Part shown: positions 15,420 to 22,620 of the stretch, in pieces
Numbering within the stretch: position 1 is the stretch's first letter
How the letters are laid out: the number at the start of each line of letters is the position of its first letter
Origin: Treponema sp.
GTDB lineage: Bacteria > Spirochaetota > Spirochaetia > Treponematales > Breznakiellaceae
Assembly (NCBI GenBank): GCA_031257195.1
Contig: JAIRPD010000028.1
Coordinates: 1-54,799, forward strand
Reading direction: 5' to 3'
DNA length: 54,799 bases
The notes under the pieces: generated by a model
The model's input: the letters and a program-made list of their open reading frames with translations, nothing else
Databases searched by the model: none
Told to the model about the DNA's origin: nothing
Position numbers and translations under genes: made by a program

Positions 15420-16550
15420 ATGAAAATTGGAATAGACACCTTTGCCTCCGGCGGGGGCCGGTCGGGGATTGGTGTTTATTTGACCCAAATCCTCCGGCGT
15501 ATACCCCCCGGGGAGGAACGGTTTGAGCTTTTTGGCTGGGATTATGATCGTTATATGTACACCGGGGGGGCTCATCGGCGGGATTATATTTCCCGGTGCC
15601 GCTTTAACGGCCGTACCGCCAATACCCTCTGGCACCTGATCCGCTACCCCGATTTTGCCCTGGACCGGGGCTACGGGGCCTGTTTTTTCCCCGCCGCCCA
15701 CCGGCGTATCCCCTATACGTCCCCCTGTCCCTCTATCGGTACGGTCCACGACATGGCCGCCTACTGGGGGACCCGGAAAACCCGGGAGTCGTTAGGTCTT
15801 ATCCGGATGATCCTCCCCGACGCCCTCCGGCGGCTGGACCAGGTTATCGCCGTGAGCGAATTTGTCAAACAAGAACTGATGGACCTGGTCAACGTGCGGG
15901 AGTCGAAGATCACCGTGATCCCCAACGGGGTGGATCACGCCGCCTTTTATCCCCGGCCCAGGAACGAGGAAAACGTCATCCTGATCCAGCCCTTTAGTTT
16001 TCGCCGCCCCTATATACTCTACGCCGCCCGGATCGATCATCCGGTAAAGAACCATATAAAACTTATAGAGGCTTTTGGGATTTTCAAGGAAAGGACCCGG
16101 TATCCCCACCGGCTGGTGCTGGCCGGGGCGGACAGCAACCGGGCGGAAAAGGTCAAGGCCGCCGCGGCGGCCTCAAGCCATCGGAACGACATCTTTTTTA
16201 CCGGCTACTTTCCCTCCACAAGCCTTCCCGAACTTTACGCCGGGGCGGATTTTGTGGTTTTTCCTTCCAAATATGAAGGTTTTGGCCTGGGGGCGCTGGA
16301 GGCCATGGCCAGCGGGGTTCCCGTGGTCTGCGCCCGGGCGGCCTCCCTTCCCGAGGCGGGGGAACACGCCGCCCTGTACTTTAACCCGGACGACGCGGAG
16401 GAAATGGCGGACCGGATGACGGCCCTTACCTCGGACAGAGAACTGGCCCGGGAATGCCGTCAAAAGGGACTGGAACGGGCCAAAACTTTTTCCTGGGATG
16501 AATGCGCCCGGAAAACCCTGACGTTAATTGAGGAAACCGCGTTTTCTTAG
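15420..16550 (+). CDS. GT4-family glycosyltransferase
   Basis: A 376-residue retaining glycosyltransferase with a GT-B fold. The N-terminal motif is GIDTFASGGGRSGIGVYLTQ. The C-terminal nucleotide-sugar site contains YEGFGLGALE (about 284-293, the E-x7-E motif) followed by MASGVPVVCARAASLPE. The acceptor and sugar are unknown; a role in a surface glycan or glycolipid is possible. It stands alone, diverging from nrdR and converging on the HEAT-repeat gene. Confidence 0.9.
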   Translation: MKIGIDTFASGGGRSGIGVYLTQILRRIPPGEERFELFGWDYDRYMYTGGAHRRDYISRCRFNGRTANTLWHLIRYPDFALDRGYGACFFPAAHRRIPYTSPCPSIGTVHDMAAYWGTRKTRESLGLIRMILPDALRRLDQVIAVSEFVKQELMDLVNVRESKITVIPNGVDHAAFYPRPRNEENVILIQPFSFRRPYILYAARIDHPVKNHIKLIEAFGIFKERTRYPHRLVLAGADSNRAEKVKAAAAASSHRNDIFFTGYFPSTSLPELYAGADFVVFPSKYEGFGLGALEAMASGVPVVCARAASLPEAGEHAALYFNPDDAEEMADRMTALTSDRELARECRQKGLERAKTFSWDECARKTLTLIEETAFS

Positions 16551-16556
16551 GGTACT

Positions 16557-16573
16557 GAAAACGCGGCGTTTTC
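16557..16573. terminator. Hairpin between two converging genes
   Basis: GAAAACGC-G-GCGTTTTC sits 6 nt after each of the two converging stops. The A- and T-rich arms would serve as a rho-independent terminator in both directions. Confidence 0.55.
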
Positions 16574-16578
16574 GGCGC

Positions 16579-17262
16579 TTAAGACTTGGTCTGGCTGCGC
16601 AGGGCCGCCCGGACGGCCTGTTTGGCGGCGTCCCGGACACTGGTGGTGTACTTATAGTTGTCCGCGATATTCATCAGCAGCTCCACCGCCTCGCGATCCT
16701 TAAATCCCCCCAGTTTTTCATAGGCCTCTATAGCCGCCAGGGCCAACAGATTGTCGGGGTTGGTGTCGTTGTATTTTCGCAGTATCCAGGAGATCCTCCT
16801 CACCGTGTTGCCGTTGTCCTCCAGCCCTATTTTGGCCAGGGAATAAACCGCCTCCTGAAGGACCATAACCTCGGTTTCGTAATAGATGACGTTCAAAAGG
16901 GCGTCCCTGGCCTCGGGGGTGGCCATCTGTCCCAGGTATTCGGCGCTTCTCCGCCGGATATCGGGAAAGTTGTTAAGCACCCGGTTTCCCTCCCTGGTTT
17001 GGTTCAGGATCCCCTCCATGCTCATGTATACCAGGGCCTCCCGCATCTGATCGCTCTTGGTTCCCTCTTTCAGGGAGTCGCGGATAAGGTCCAGCACATC
17101 TTCCTTGTTTTCCCTGCTTATTCCCCGGCTTTGTTCCCGGATGATGGAACCCTGCACCTCTTCCTGGAGGTAAGATTCCTCTACGGACATTTCCCGCTGC
17201 TGAGCCGTGGCTAGGAACACGGAAACGCAGGCCGCGCTTAAAAATAAGACAAACCGTTTCAT
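16579..17262 (-). CDS. Exported HEAT-repeat-like protein
   Basis: A 227-residue protein with a signal peptide (MKRFVLFLSAACVSVFLATA, probable cleavage after ATA). The mature part is helical, with repeated phrases such as RRRSAEYLGQMATPEARDALL and LQEAVYSLAKIGLEDNG that resemble HEAT/armadillo repeats. Such proteins are usually binding scaffolds; the partner is unknown. AAGGAAGG lies 9 nt before the start. It follows the lipoprotein gene by 37 nt, so both may act in the envelope. Confidence 0.7.
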   Translation of the reverse strand: MKRFVLFLSAACVSVFLATAQQREMSVEESYLQEEVQGSIIREQSRGISRENKEDVLDLIRDSLKEGTKSDQMREALVYMSMEGILNQTREGNRVLNNFPDIRRRSAEYLGQMATPEARDALLNVIYYETEVMVLQEAVYSLAKIGLEDNGNTVRRISWILRKYNDTNPDNLLALAAIEAYEKLGGFKDREAVELLMNIADNYKYTTSVRDAAKQAVRAALRSQTKS

Positions 17263-17299
17263 CGTAACATACCTTCCTTAATTCGTAGTAGTTTTACCG

Positions 17300-17893
17300 T
17301 TACCCCGGCGGGGCCAAGATTTGGTTAAGTACCTCCAATTCTTCATCGCCCGCCGTTATTTTCCACCCATTTGGATATTTTTTCAAGTAGTAAAGCCTGA
17401 TTTTTGTTCCCGCCTTGGCGTTAATTTGAAAGGCCTTGACGATATTGGAGGCCACAAAGTCAATATCGTCCACATGGTTGCTTCTTCGGGAGGGAACCAC
17501 CACGTTGTAGAAAAAATCCTGGGGGCTTTTAAGGATAATGTTGTTATACTTCAGCCGGTCGGAATTCAGGGAGATATTCTTCAGGTAAACGGGGTTGTTG
17601 ATCAGGTTTACGTATACCGGATCCAGGTAGGATACCCAGGTGTTGTAATCTTTCCGTTCGATGATACCGTTCAGGGTCTTAATCAGTTCCTGGCAGTCGC
17701 GCAAGGCCACGGTCCTTTCCTCCGGGCTGACGGTGGCGGGGTTAAAGGCCGGCTGGGAGGAACGCGAAACAGACCGGGAGGGGGGGGAAACGGGGCCTTT
17801 CGCCGGGGGTTGATCCTGGACCACCGCCGGCTCCCCCTCGCAGGAAACGAGGAGGCAAAAAACAGCCAAAACGCCCAAGGCAAAAAACCGCAT
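17300..17893 (-). CDS. Lipoprotein of unknown function
   Basis: A 197-residue protein starting MRFFALGVLAVFCLLVSC, a lipoprotein signal with the lipobox LVSC and Cys18 as the acylation site. A Pro/Ser-rich linker (about 30-52) precedes a globular domain with TVALRDCQELIKTLNGIIERKDYNTWVSYL, which resembles the opening helix of NTF2/SnoaL-like folds; this is a weak impression. ATG 17893 is chosen because the lipobox then sits at the usual distance; the open frame extends 14 codons upstream through the promoter. Confidence 0.7.
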   Translation of the reverse strand: MRFFALGVLAVFCLLVSCEGEPAVVQDQPPAKGPVSPPSRSVSRSSQPAFNPATVSPEERTVALRDCQELIKTLNGIIERKDYNTWVSYLDPVYVNLINNPVYLKNISLNSDRLKYNNIILKSPQDFFYNVVVPSRRSNHVDDIDFVASNIVKAFQINAKAGTKIRLYYLKKYPNGWKITAGDEELEVLNQILAPPG

Positions 17894-17906
17894 GCTTCTA
17901 TTACCC

Positions 17907-17935
17907 ACTATACTTCTTGATCGGCTTAAAGTCAA
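17907..17935 (-). promoter_or_regulatory. Promoter of the 17.3-kb lipoprotein
   Basis: Minus strand TTGACT (17935-17930), 17 bp, TATAGT (17912-17907). The start should fall about 6 nt before ATG 17893, so the transcript is almost leaderless and shows no ribosome site. Confidence 0.7.
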
Positions 17936-17942
17936 TGTTTAT

Positions 17943-17948
17943 TATACT
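17943..17948 (+). promoter_or_regulatory. coaD -10 box, leaderless arrangement
   Basis: TATACT lies 7 nt before the coaD ATG (17956) with no ribosome site between. No good -35 is visible at 16-18 bp; TTGATC at 17917 is 20 bp away. Confidence 0.45.
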
Positions 17949-17955
17949 ATTTGTT

Positions 17956-18465
17956 ATGATACGAGCGGCTTTTCCCGGTTCGTTTGATCCCCCCACCCTG
18001 GGTCATCTGAACATTATCCAGCGGGCGGCGGCGGTTTTTGACGAAGTTACCGTGGTGGTGGCGGAAAACCGGCGTAAAAAGTACCTGTTTTCCGCGGAGG
18101 AACGGCTGGACCTGGTTTCCCGGCTGGCCGCCCCCTGGAAGAACGTGTCCGCGGCCCTTTGCCGGGGGCTGGTGGTGGATTTCCTCAAGGAAAGGGAAAT
18201 TCCCGTCCTGATCCGGGGGATCCGGGGGATAGGGGATTTTTCCCACGAATTTGAGCTTTCCCTGATGAACCGGGCCCTGAATCCGGCGGTGGAGACGGTT
18301 TTTTTTACCACCGATCAGCGTTATGTGGTGATCCACTCCTCGGCGATTAAGGAAATCGCCTCCTTTGGGGGGGATGTTTCCGCCATGGTCCCCCCCGCCG
18401 TGGCCCGGGCCCTGGAGGCGAAATCCCGGCCCGGTTCCCCCGCCGGCCTTGATCCGGCGGGATAA
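17956..18465 (+). CDS. coaD: Phosphopantetheine adenylyltransferase
   Basis: A 169-residue enzyme that makes dephospho-CoA from 4'-phosphopantetheine and ATP, the fourth step of CoA synthesis. The nucleotidyltransferase motif PGSFDPPTLGH is at 7-17, and the second signature, HSSAIKEIASFGGD, near 127-140. Length is normal for CoaD. The start at 17956 fits the family N-terminus (MIRAAFPGSFDP). CoA and the downstream acyl carrier protein both use the phosphopantetheine arm, although a separate promoter divides them. Confidence 0.96.
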   Translation: MIRAAFPGSFDPPTLGHLNIIQRAAAVFDEVTVVVAENRRKKYLFSAEERLDLVSRLAAPWKNVSAALCRGLVVDFLKEREIPVLIRGIRGIGDFSHEFELSLMNRALNPAVETVFFTTDQRYVVIHSSAIKEIASFGGDVSAMVPPAVARALEAKSRPGSPAGLDPAG

Positions 18466-18479
18466 ACCGCGAACCTTGC

Positions 18480-18507
18480 TTGACAAAAACGGGGAAATTG
18501 TTATAAT
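18480..18507 (+). promoter_or_regulatory. Promoter of rpmF-acpP-rnc
   Basis: TTGACA (18480-18485), 16 bp, TATAAT (18502-18507): the best sigma-70 match in the window. The leader is about 19 nt and contains GAGAGGT before rpmF. Confidence 0.85.
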
Positions 18508-18531
18508 GAAGGCTTATAGAGAGGTTGTATA

Positions 18532-18720
18532 ATGGCAGTACCCAGAGCGAAAACGTCAAAGGCCAGAACCCGCCGCCGACAGTCGATCAACATGAGGCTT
18601 GACGCCCCCGGTTTGGTGGAGTGTTCCGGCTGCGGTAACAAGGTTCTTCCACACAGGGCCTGCCCCAAGTGCGGTTTTTACCGGGGGAAACAGGTAATCG
18701 CGCCGGAGGCCAAAAGCTAA
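18532..18720 (+). CDS. rpmF: 50S ribosomal protein L32
   Basis: A 62-residue ribosomal protein starting AVPRAKTSKARTRRRQSINM. It carries a C-x2-C ... C-x2-C zinc site (CSGCG and CPKCG), so it is the zinc-binding form. GAGAGGT precedes the start. The rpmF-acpP order is conserved in many bacteria. Confidence 0.96.
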   Translation: MAVPRAKTSKARTRRRQSINMRLDAPGLVECSGCGNKVLPHRACPKCGFYRGKQVIAPEAKS

Positions 18721-18730
18721 AGCTCCCGGC

Positions 18731-18752
18731 GCGCGGTGTTTTCGTCCCGCGC
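18731..18752 (+). promoter_or_regulatory. Hairpin between rpmF and acpP
   Basis: GCGCGG-tgttttcgtc-CCGCGC in the 73-nt gap. It lacks a following T-run, so it is more likely a processing or attenuation element than a full terminator. Confidence 0.35.
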
Positions 18753-18793
18753 GGCCAGGGGTTCAATTCCATACTTAATGAGGAGCGCAGAGA

Positions 18794-19030
18794 ATGGACG
18801 AGTTGTTTGAGAAGATGAAAAAATTGATCGCCGATAAACTTGAGATCGACGCCGCCAAGATCACCATGGAAGCTTCCTTCCGTCAGGACCTGGGGGCGGA
18901 CAGCCTTGACACCTATGAGTTGGTCTACGCCATTGAGGAAGAGACGGGCATTACCATCCCCGATGAAAAGGCCAATAACTTTGAGACCGTCAAGGACGCC
19001 TACGAGTACATAAAATCCCAGCGGAAATAA
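18794..19030 (+). CDS. acpP: Acyl carrier protein
   Basis: A 78-residue carrier for fatty-acid synthesis. The phosphopantetheine attachment site is Ser37 in LGADSLDTYELV; the rest is the usual acidic four-helix protein. AGGAG lies 8 nt before ATG 18794. rnc follows 2 nt after the stop, a common acpP-rnc pairing. Confidence 0.97.
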   Translation: MDELFEKMKKLIADKLEIDAAKITMEASFRQDLGADSLDTYELVYAIEEETGITIPDEKANNFETVKDAYEYIKSQRK

Positions 19031-19032
19031 CC

Positions 19033-19788
19033 GTGAATTTCCCGGCGCTGGGGATCGAAAGGAAAAGGGAACTCCGTTTATTCGTCAAATCCGCGGGGAT
19101 ACGGTTCAAAAACCTGGAGCTTTTGAACCTTTCCCTGATCCATCGGTCGGTAAGCAACGAATTCCGGGGGGGGGAACCCCCCTCCAGGCGGGTCAACAAC
19201 GAGCGGCTTGAGTTTCTGGGCGACGCTGTCCTGGGGGTTATCGCCGCTTCCCTGCTGTACGAACGCTTCCCCGAAAAGAGCGAGGGGGATCTGGCCAAGA
19301 TAAAAAGCGTGGTGGTATCCGAGGAGATCCTTTCAAGGATCGCCCTGGAACTCCAGCTGGACCGGCTCCTTATCCTGGGAAAGGGAGAGGAACGGACCGG
19401 GGGGCGGGCCAAAAAGGCGATCCTCGCCGACGCCATGGAGGCCCTGATTGGCGCCCTATACCTGGATTCGGGGTTCAAGGCCGTCTTGGGTTTTGTGTCC
19501 GCCCGGATCAACCCGGAAATTGACCGGGTCCTGGAAAAGAAAGTTACCCAGGACTACAAATCCCTGCTTCAGGAGTTAAGCCAGCGGGACTACAAGGCCT
19601 ATCCGGTTTACCGGCTGGTAAAATGTACCGGCCCGGAGCATGACCGGCTTTTTTGGATAGACGTAACGGTAAACGGTGAAACCTACGGCCCCCGCGGGGG
19701 GCGGAACAAAAAATCCGCCGAACAAGACGCCGCCAGGATCGCCTGGGAAGCCCTGACCGGCGGCGCTACTCCTGATACCGGCGGTTGA
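19033..19788 (+). CDS. rnc: Ribonuclease III
   Basis: A 251-residue double-strand-specific endonuclease for rRNA and mRNA processing. The catalytic signature NNERLEFLGDAVLG is at about 55-68, with Glu60 and Asp64 in the metal site. A second acidic cluster is in ADAMEALIGALYLD. A double-stranded-RNA-binding domain (about 178-248) has YKSLLQELSQR and the NKKSAEQDAARIAWEAL helix. The GTG start is 2 nt after acpP. The 3' end overlaps cca on the other strand by 23 bp. Confidence 0.96.
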   Translation: MNFPALGIERKRELRLFVKSAGIRFKNLELLNLSLIHRSVSNEFRGGEPPSRRVNNERLEFLGDAVLGVIAASLLYERFPEKSEGDLAKIKSVVVSEEILSRIALELQLDRLLILGKGEERTGGRAKKAILADAMEALIGALYLDSGFKAVLGFVSARINPEIDRVLEKKVTQDYKSLLQELSQRDYKAYPVYRLVKCTGPEHDRLFWIDVTVNGETYGPRGGRNKKSAEQDAARIAWEALTGGATPDTGG

Positions 19789-21130
19789 TGTTCTCCGCGA
19801 TTTTCAGAAGCCGTTCCCGGTTGTTAAGTTCCGGGTCGTCCACCGCCGCTTCCAGCAGTTCCTGAAGGATGATTCCCACGGTTCTGCCCGGTTTTACCCC
19901 CAGGGCCAGGAGGTCCCGGCCGTTAACCGCCAGATCCCGGGGGGAAAGGATGTTCCCCCGGTTCAGGACCGCCTCTATACGTTTCCTAAAGGGGAGGAGG
20001 GCCGCCGGGTCCGGTTCCGTTTCCGCCGTCCCCGCGGTGTCCGCCAGCCGGAGGGCGAACAGTTCTTCCAGCAGGTCCTCCCCGGTTTTAATGATAAAGC
20101 GCCGCACCGCCCCATCCTTCCAGGCATCCTCGTAGTGGAACATGTGGGCGGCGACAAGCCGCGACACCCGGTCAATAAGGGCGTTGGGGTACCGGAAACG
20201 CCGCATGATCCCCTCCGCCAGCCGCGCCGATTCCCTTTCGTGGTGATAGAACGTCCAGGTTCCCTTTTCCTCATCATAGCGCCTCACCGGCGGCTTCCCG
20301 ATGTCGTGGAAGAGGGCCGCCATGCGGACCTCCCGGGAAAACCCCGCCCCCGCGGCCCAGGCGCAGGCCAGCAGGGAATGATCCAGCACGTCCCGGCGGT
20401 GGCGGCCCCGCTGCTCAACCCCCCGGCAGAGGGCCAGTTCGGGCAGGATCAGCCGTAAAAGCCCCGTTTCCTCCATGACGACAAACCCCGTCTGGGGCCG
20501 GGGGCTGAGGATGGTTTTATCCAGTTCCTCCCGGATCCGCTCCGCGGCCACCCTGGCGGTGGTGGACAACGCGCCGGGGATAGCCGCCAGGGTCTTTTCT
20601 TCCAGGTCAAAACCCAGTTGGGCGGCGAAACGCACCGCCCTCATAGGCCGCAGGCCGTCCTCGGTAAACCGTTCCTCCGCCCGGCCCACGGAACGGATAA
20701 GGCGGCGTTTGATGTCGCTTTGGCCCTGGAAGGGGTCGATCAAGGTGCCCTGGGGAAGCTTGACCGCCGCGGCGTTCATCGTGAAATCCCGGCGGGAAAG
20801 GTCTTCCTCGATGGTGGCGGCGTAGCGGATTTCATCGGGCCGCCGGCCGTCGGAATAGGCCGACTCGGTGCGAAAGGTGGTAACCTCCAGGGAACGGCCC
20901 CGGTGGCGGATCGTTACCGTGCCGTGCTTGATCCCCGTGGGGATCACCCGGTGGAACAGGGAGACCACCTCCTCGGGCCGGGCGTTGGTGGCCAGGTCCC
21001 AGTCCGCGGAATCCCGGCCCAGGAGCAGGTCCCGGACCGCCCCGCCCACCAGGTACACCTCTTTTCCCGCGGAGTTAAAAATAAAGGCGATTTCTTTGAG
21101 CGGGGGCGGAACCCGGAGATTGGCCGTCAA
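19766..21130 (-). CDS. cca: CCA-adding tRNA nucleotidyltransferase with HD domain
   Basis: A 454-residue class II nucleotidyltransferase. The head motif VYLVGGAVRDLLLGRDSADWD is at 25-45, with the metal aspartates Asp43 and Asp45, followed by TTFRTESAYSDGRRPDEIRYA. An HD domain, FHDIGKPPVRRYD near residue 271 with FYHHERES, suggests extra phosphohydrolase activity. It could instead be an A-adding enzyme or poly(A) polymerase; sequence alone does not separate these. The TTG start at 21130 is chosen because AAAGGAC lies 6 nt upstream and it matches the start of the conserved domain. Confidence 0.9.
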   Translation of the reverse strand: MTANLRVPPPLKEIAFIFNSAGKEVYLVGGAVRDLLLGRDSADWDLATNARPEEVVSLFHRVIPTGIKHGTVTIRHRGRSLEVTTFRTESAYSDGRRPDEIRYAATIEEDLSRRDFTMNAAAVKLPQGTLIDPFQGQSDIKRRLIRSVGRAEERFTEDGLRPMRAVRFAAQLGFDLEEKTLAAIPGALSTTARVAAERIREELDKTILSPRPQTGFVVMEETGLLRLILPELALCRGVEQRGRHRRDVLDHSLLACAWAAGAGFSREVRMAALFHDIGKPPVRRYDEEKGTWTFYHHERESARLAEGIMRRFRYPNALIDRVSRLVAAHMFHYEDAWKDGAVRRFIIKTGEDLLEELFALRLADTAGTAETEPDPAALLPFRKRIEAVLNRGNILSPRDLAVNGRDLLALGVKPGRTVGIILQELLEAAVDDPELNNRERLLKIAENINRRYQE

Positions 21131-21146
21131 TTGTGTGTCCTTTAAG

Positions 21147-21154
21147 AGTATACT
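21147..21154. promoter_or_regulatory. Palindromic -10 shared by cca and thiN
   Basis: AGTATACT is its own reverse complement and gives TATACT on both strands (21149-21154 plus, 21152-21147 minus). It lies 13 nt before the thiN ATG and 16 nt before the cca TTG. No strong -35 is seen on either side. Confidence 0.5.
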
Positions 21155-21167
21155 ACAATGGGACGGT

Positions 21168-21917
21168 ATGGTTAAGGGAGAGTATTCCCCCTCCGCCGGG
21201 GGGCCGCCCCGGGGGATTGTCTTTTTGGGGGGCGAGGGACCGGGCCCGGAACGCTGCCGGGAACTGCTGCGGGAAGCGGAGGCCGCCGGGGGTTCCCCGC
21301 CCCTTACCGCCGCGGCCGATTCGGGGCTGCTCCTCGCGGAAAGGGCGGGCATCCAGCCCCGCTGGGTCCTGGGGGACATGGATTCCCTGCCGGACCCGGA
21401 AACCCGTCTGGCCCCGTACCCGCCGGAAACCGTTTTCCGGTACCCCGCCGCCAAGGATTTTACCGACGCGGAACTGGCCCTTTCCCTGCTTTGGGACCGG
21501 GGCGGGGGGGAGATCTGGCTCGCGGGCGGCGGCGGGGGCCGGACCGATCACCTCCTGGGGATCCGTTCCCTGTTTGAGCGGGACCGCTCCCCCGCCCGGT
21601 GGATCACCGCCGCAGAGGATATTCGCTGTGTAGAAGGGGGGGGGCCGCTTCCGGCGGAACTGACCTTTCCCGGCGGCGGCTCCCCCGCCGAGCCCGGGCC
21701 GGCCCGGGTTTCGGTGTTCCCCCTGGGGGCCGGCCCCTGGGAGGCGGAAAGCGAGGGCCTCCGCTGGCCCCTGGGGGGTCTCCCCTGGGACCGGGGCTTC
21801 TTCGGCCTTTCCAACGAGGCTCCCCTGGGGAGTTTTACGATCCGGGCCGTCCGGGGCCGGTTTCTGGCGGTGATCGCCGTGGAAGGCGGCGCGGTCACTG
21901 CCCTGGGGTTTACCTAA
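21168..21917 (+). CDS. thiN: Thiamine pyrophosphokinase
   Basis: A 249-residue enzyme that converts thiamine and ATP to thiamine diphosphate. The family motifs are present: AAADSGLLLAERAGIQPRWV, the catalytic GDMDSL, the substrate pair KDFTDAELAL, and GGGGGRTDHLLG. ATG 21168 is chosen because it fits the domain start and follows the promoter; the open frame upstream is antisense to cca. The stop codon TAA is the loop of a perfect 13-bp hairpin. Confidence 0.92.
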   Translation: MVKGEYSPSAGGPPRGIVFLGGEGPGPERCRELLREAEAAGGSPPLTAAADSGLLLAERAGIQPRWVLGDMDSLPDPETRLAPYPPETVFRYPAAKDFTDAELALSLLWDRGGGEIWLAGGGGGRTDHLLGIRSLFERDRSPARWITAAEDIRCVEGGGPLPAELTFPGGGSPAEPGPARVSVFPLGAGPWEAESEGLRWPLGGLPWDRGFFGLSNEAPLGSFTIRAVRGRFLAVIAVEGGAVTALGFT

Positions 21918-21930
21918 GGTAAACCCCAGG
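21902..21930 (+). terminator. Perfect hairpin with the thiN stop codon as its loop
   Basis: CCTGGGGTTTACC (21902-21914) and GGTAAACCCCAGG (21918-21930) are exact reverse complements. The three-base loop is the TAA of thiN. There is no T-run after it, only CGAAAAACCC. Confidence 0.7.
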
Positions 21931-21951
21931 CGAAAAACCCGCGAGGTATGG

Positions 21952-22210
21952 ATGGCCTTAATTATCGACGACGCGAAAGAAGTGCCGCGCCGTATCCGGG
22001 CGCGGCTCTACTCCAGCTACCCGCCAACGAGACGGCGGCCCCCGCCGGCATGTTCGTTATCGAGGGCCACAGGATCAAGGCGGCGGGGGAACATCCGGGC
22101 AGCGGGGTCTACTTCGTGAGCGCGGCGGACGCCGCCCGGCGGGTCAAAGCGGCGGGGCGTCTGGTGGAGAATAGGGCAAGCGGAATCATCGGTATAATCC
22201 CCGCGCGGAC
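21952..22210 (+). pseudogene. Decayed gene with a frameshift
   Basis: ATG 21952 has GAGG 5 nt upstream and reads MALIIDDAKEVPRRIRARLY with protein-like composition to about 22020. The frame then becomes implausible, while the neighbouring frame becomes protein-like: GMFVIEGHRIKAAGEHPGSG and then VYFVSAADAARRVKAAGRL. One indel near 22020 would join them. I do not recognise the family. The continuous open frame starting at 21948 is a hybrid of noise and the second half. Confidence 0.45.
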
Positions 22211-22322
22211 GGACACACGGGCCATGTGTGAGGGAACACATAGCTTATGTGTGAAGGCGCGCGCGGGCCATGTGCGCTTCCACACAGAGCCTATGTGTGG
22301 AATAACACAAAGGCTCTGTGTC
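22205..22322. repeat. ATGTGTG repeats and nested hairpins
   Basis: Variants of ATGTGTG occur four times in about 90 bp. They form ATGTGT-gaggga-ACACAT and the larger ACACAGAGCC (22282-22291) pairing with GGCTCTGTGT (22312-22321) across a 20-nt loop. No coding function is likely. Confidence 0.55.
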
Positions 22323-22391
22323 CGCCCCCGGGGAGGGGCGTAAACGCCGCCCGTTGGGGCGGGGGATATAACGCGTGACAAGGAGAGAACG

Positions 22392-22542
22392 ATGAAACGA
22401 AAGGGATGGATCGCGGCGGCGGCCCTGGTTTGCGCGGGGCTGGTGGGAGCAATTCGGGACTGACTTTGTCAACTTCTGGACGAGCCGGGACAAAAAGGCC
22501 GGGACTTACGTCAAGAACGGCCGTATCTGGACGGTGAAGTAG
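22392..22542 (+). pseudogene. Remnant of a small exported protein
   Basis: AAGGAGAGAACG precedes ATG 22392, which opens MKRKGWIAAAALVCAGLVG, a signal peptide. That frame stops 23 codons in. A one-base shift gives WEQFGTDFVNFWTSRDKKAG and TYVKNGRIWTVK ending in TAG at 22540. A good ribosome site, a signal peptide and a coherent C-terminus in another frame indicate a frameshifted and probably internally deleted gene. Confidence 0.55.
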
Positions 22543-22582
22543 CGGCGCGATCCGGCCGCGGCCTGGCCCGGCGGCGGACCCC

Positions 22583-22611
22583 TTGCCGGGGGTATCCCTC
22601 TTCTCTATACT
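22583..22611 (+). promoter_or_regulatory. Promoter of atpB
   Basis: TTGCCG (22583-22588), 17 bp, TATACT (22606-22611). The ATG at 22621 is 9 nt after the -10, so the message would begin 0-3 nt before it and would exclude the purine-rich AAGGGGG that looks like a ribosome site. Confidence 0.6.
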
Positions 22612-22620
22612 AAGGGGGAT

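Noticed and set aside
21948-22343. A continuous 131-residue protein after thiN
   Set aside because: The SD-linked frame is 21952; this frame is convincing only in its middle and ends in hairpin repeats, so a pseudogene fits better.
22392-22542. Programmed ribosomal frameshift
   Set aside because: No slippery heptamer or downstream stem was found at the frame change; decay is simpler.
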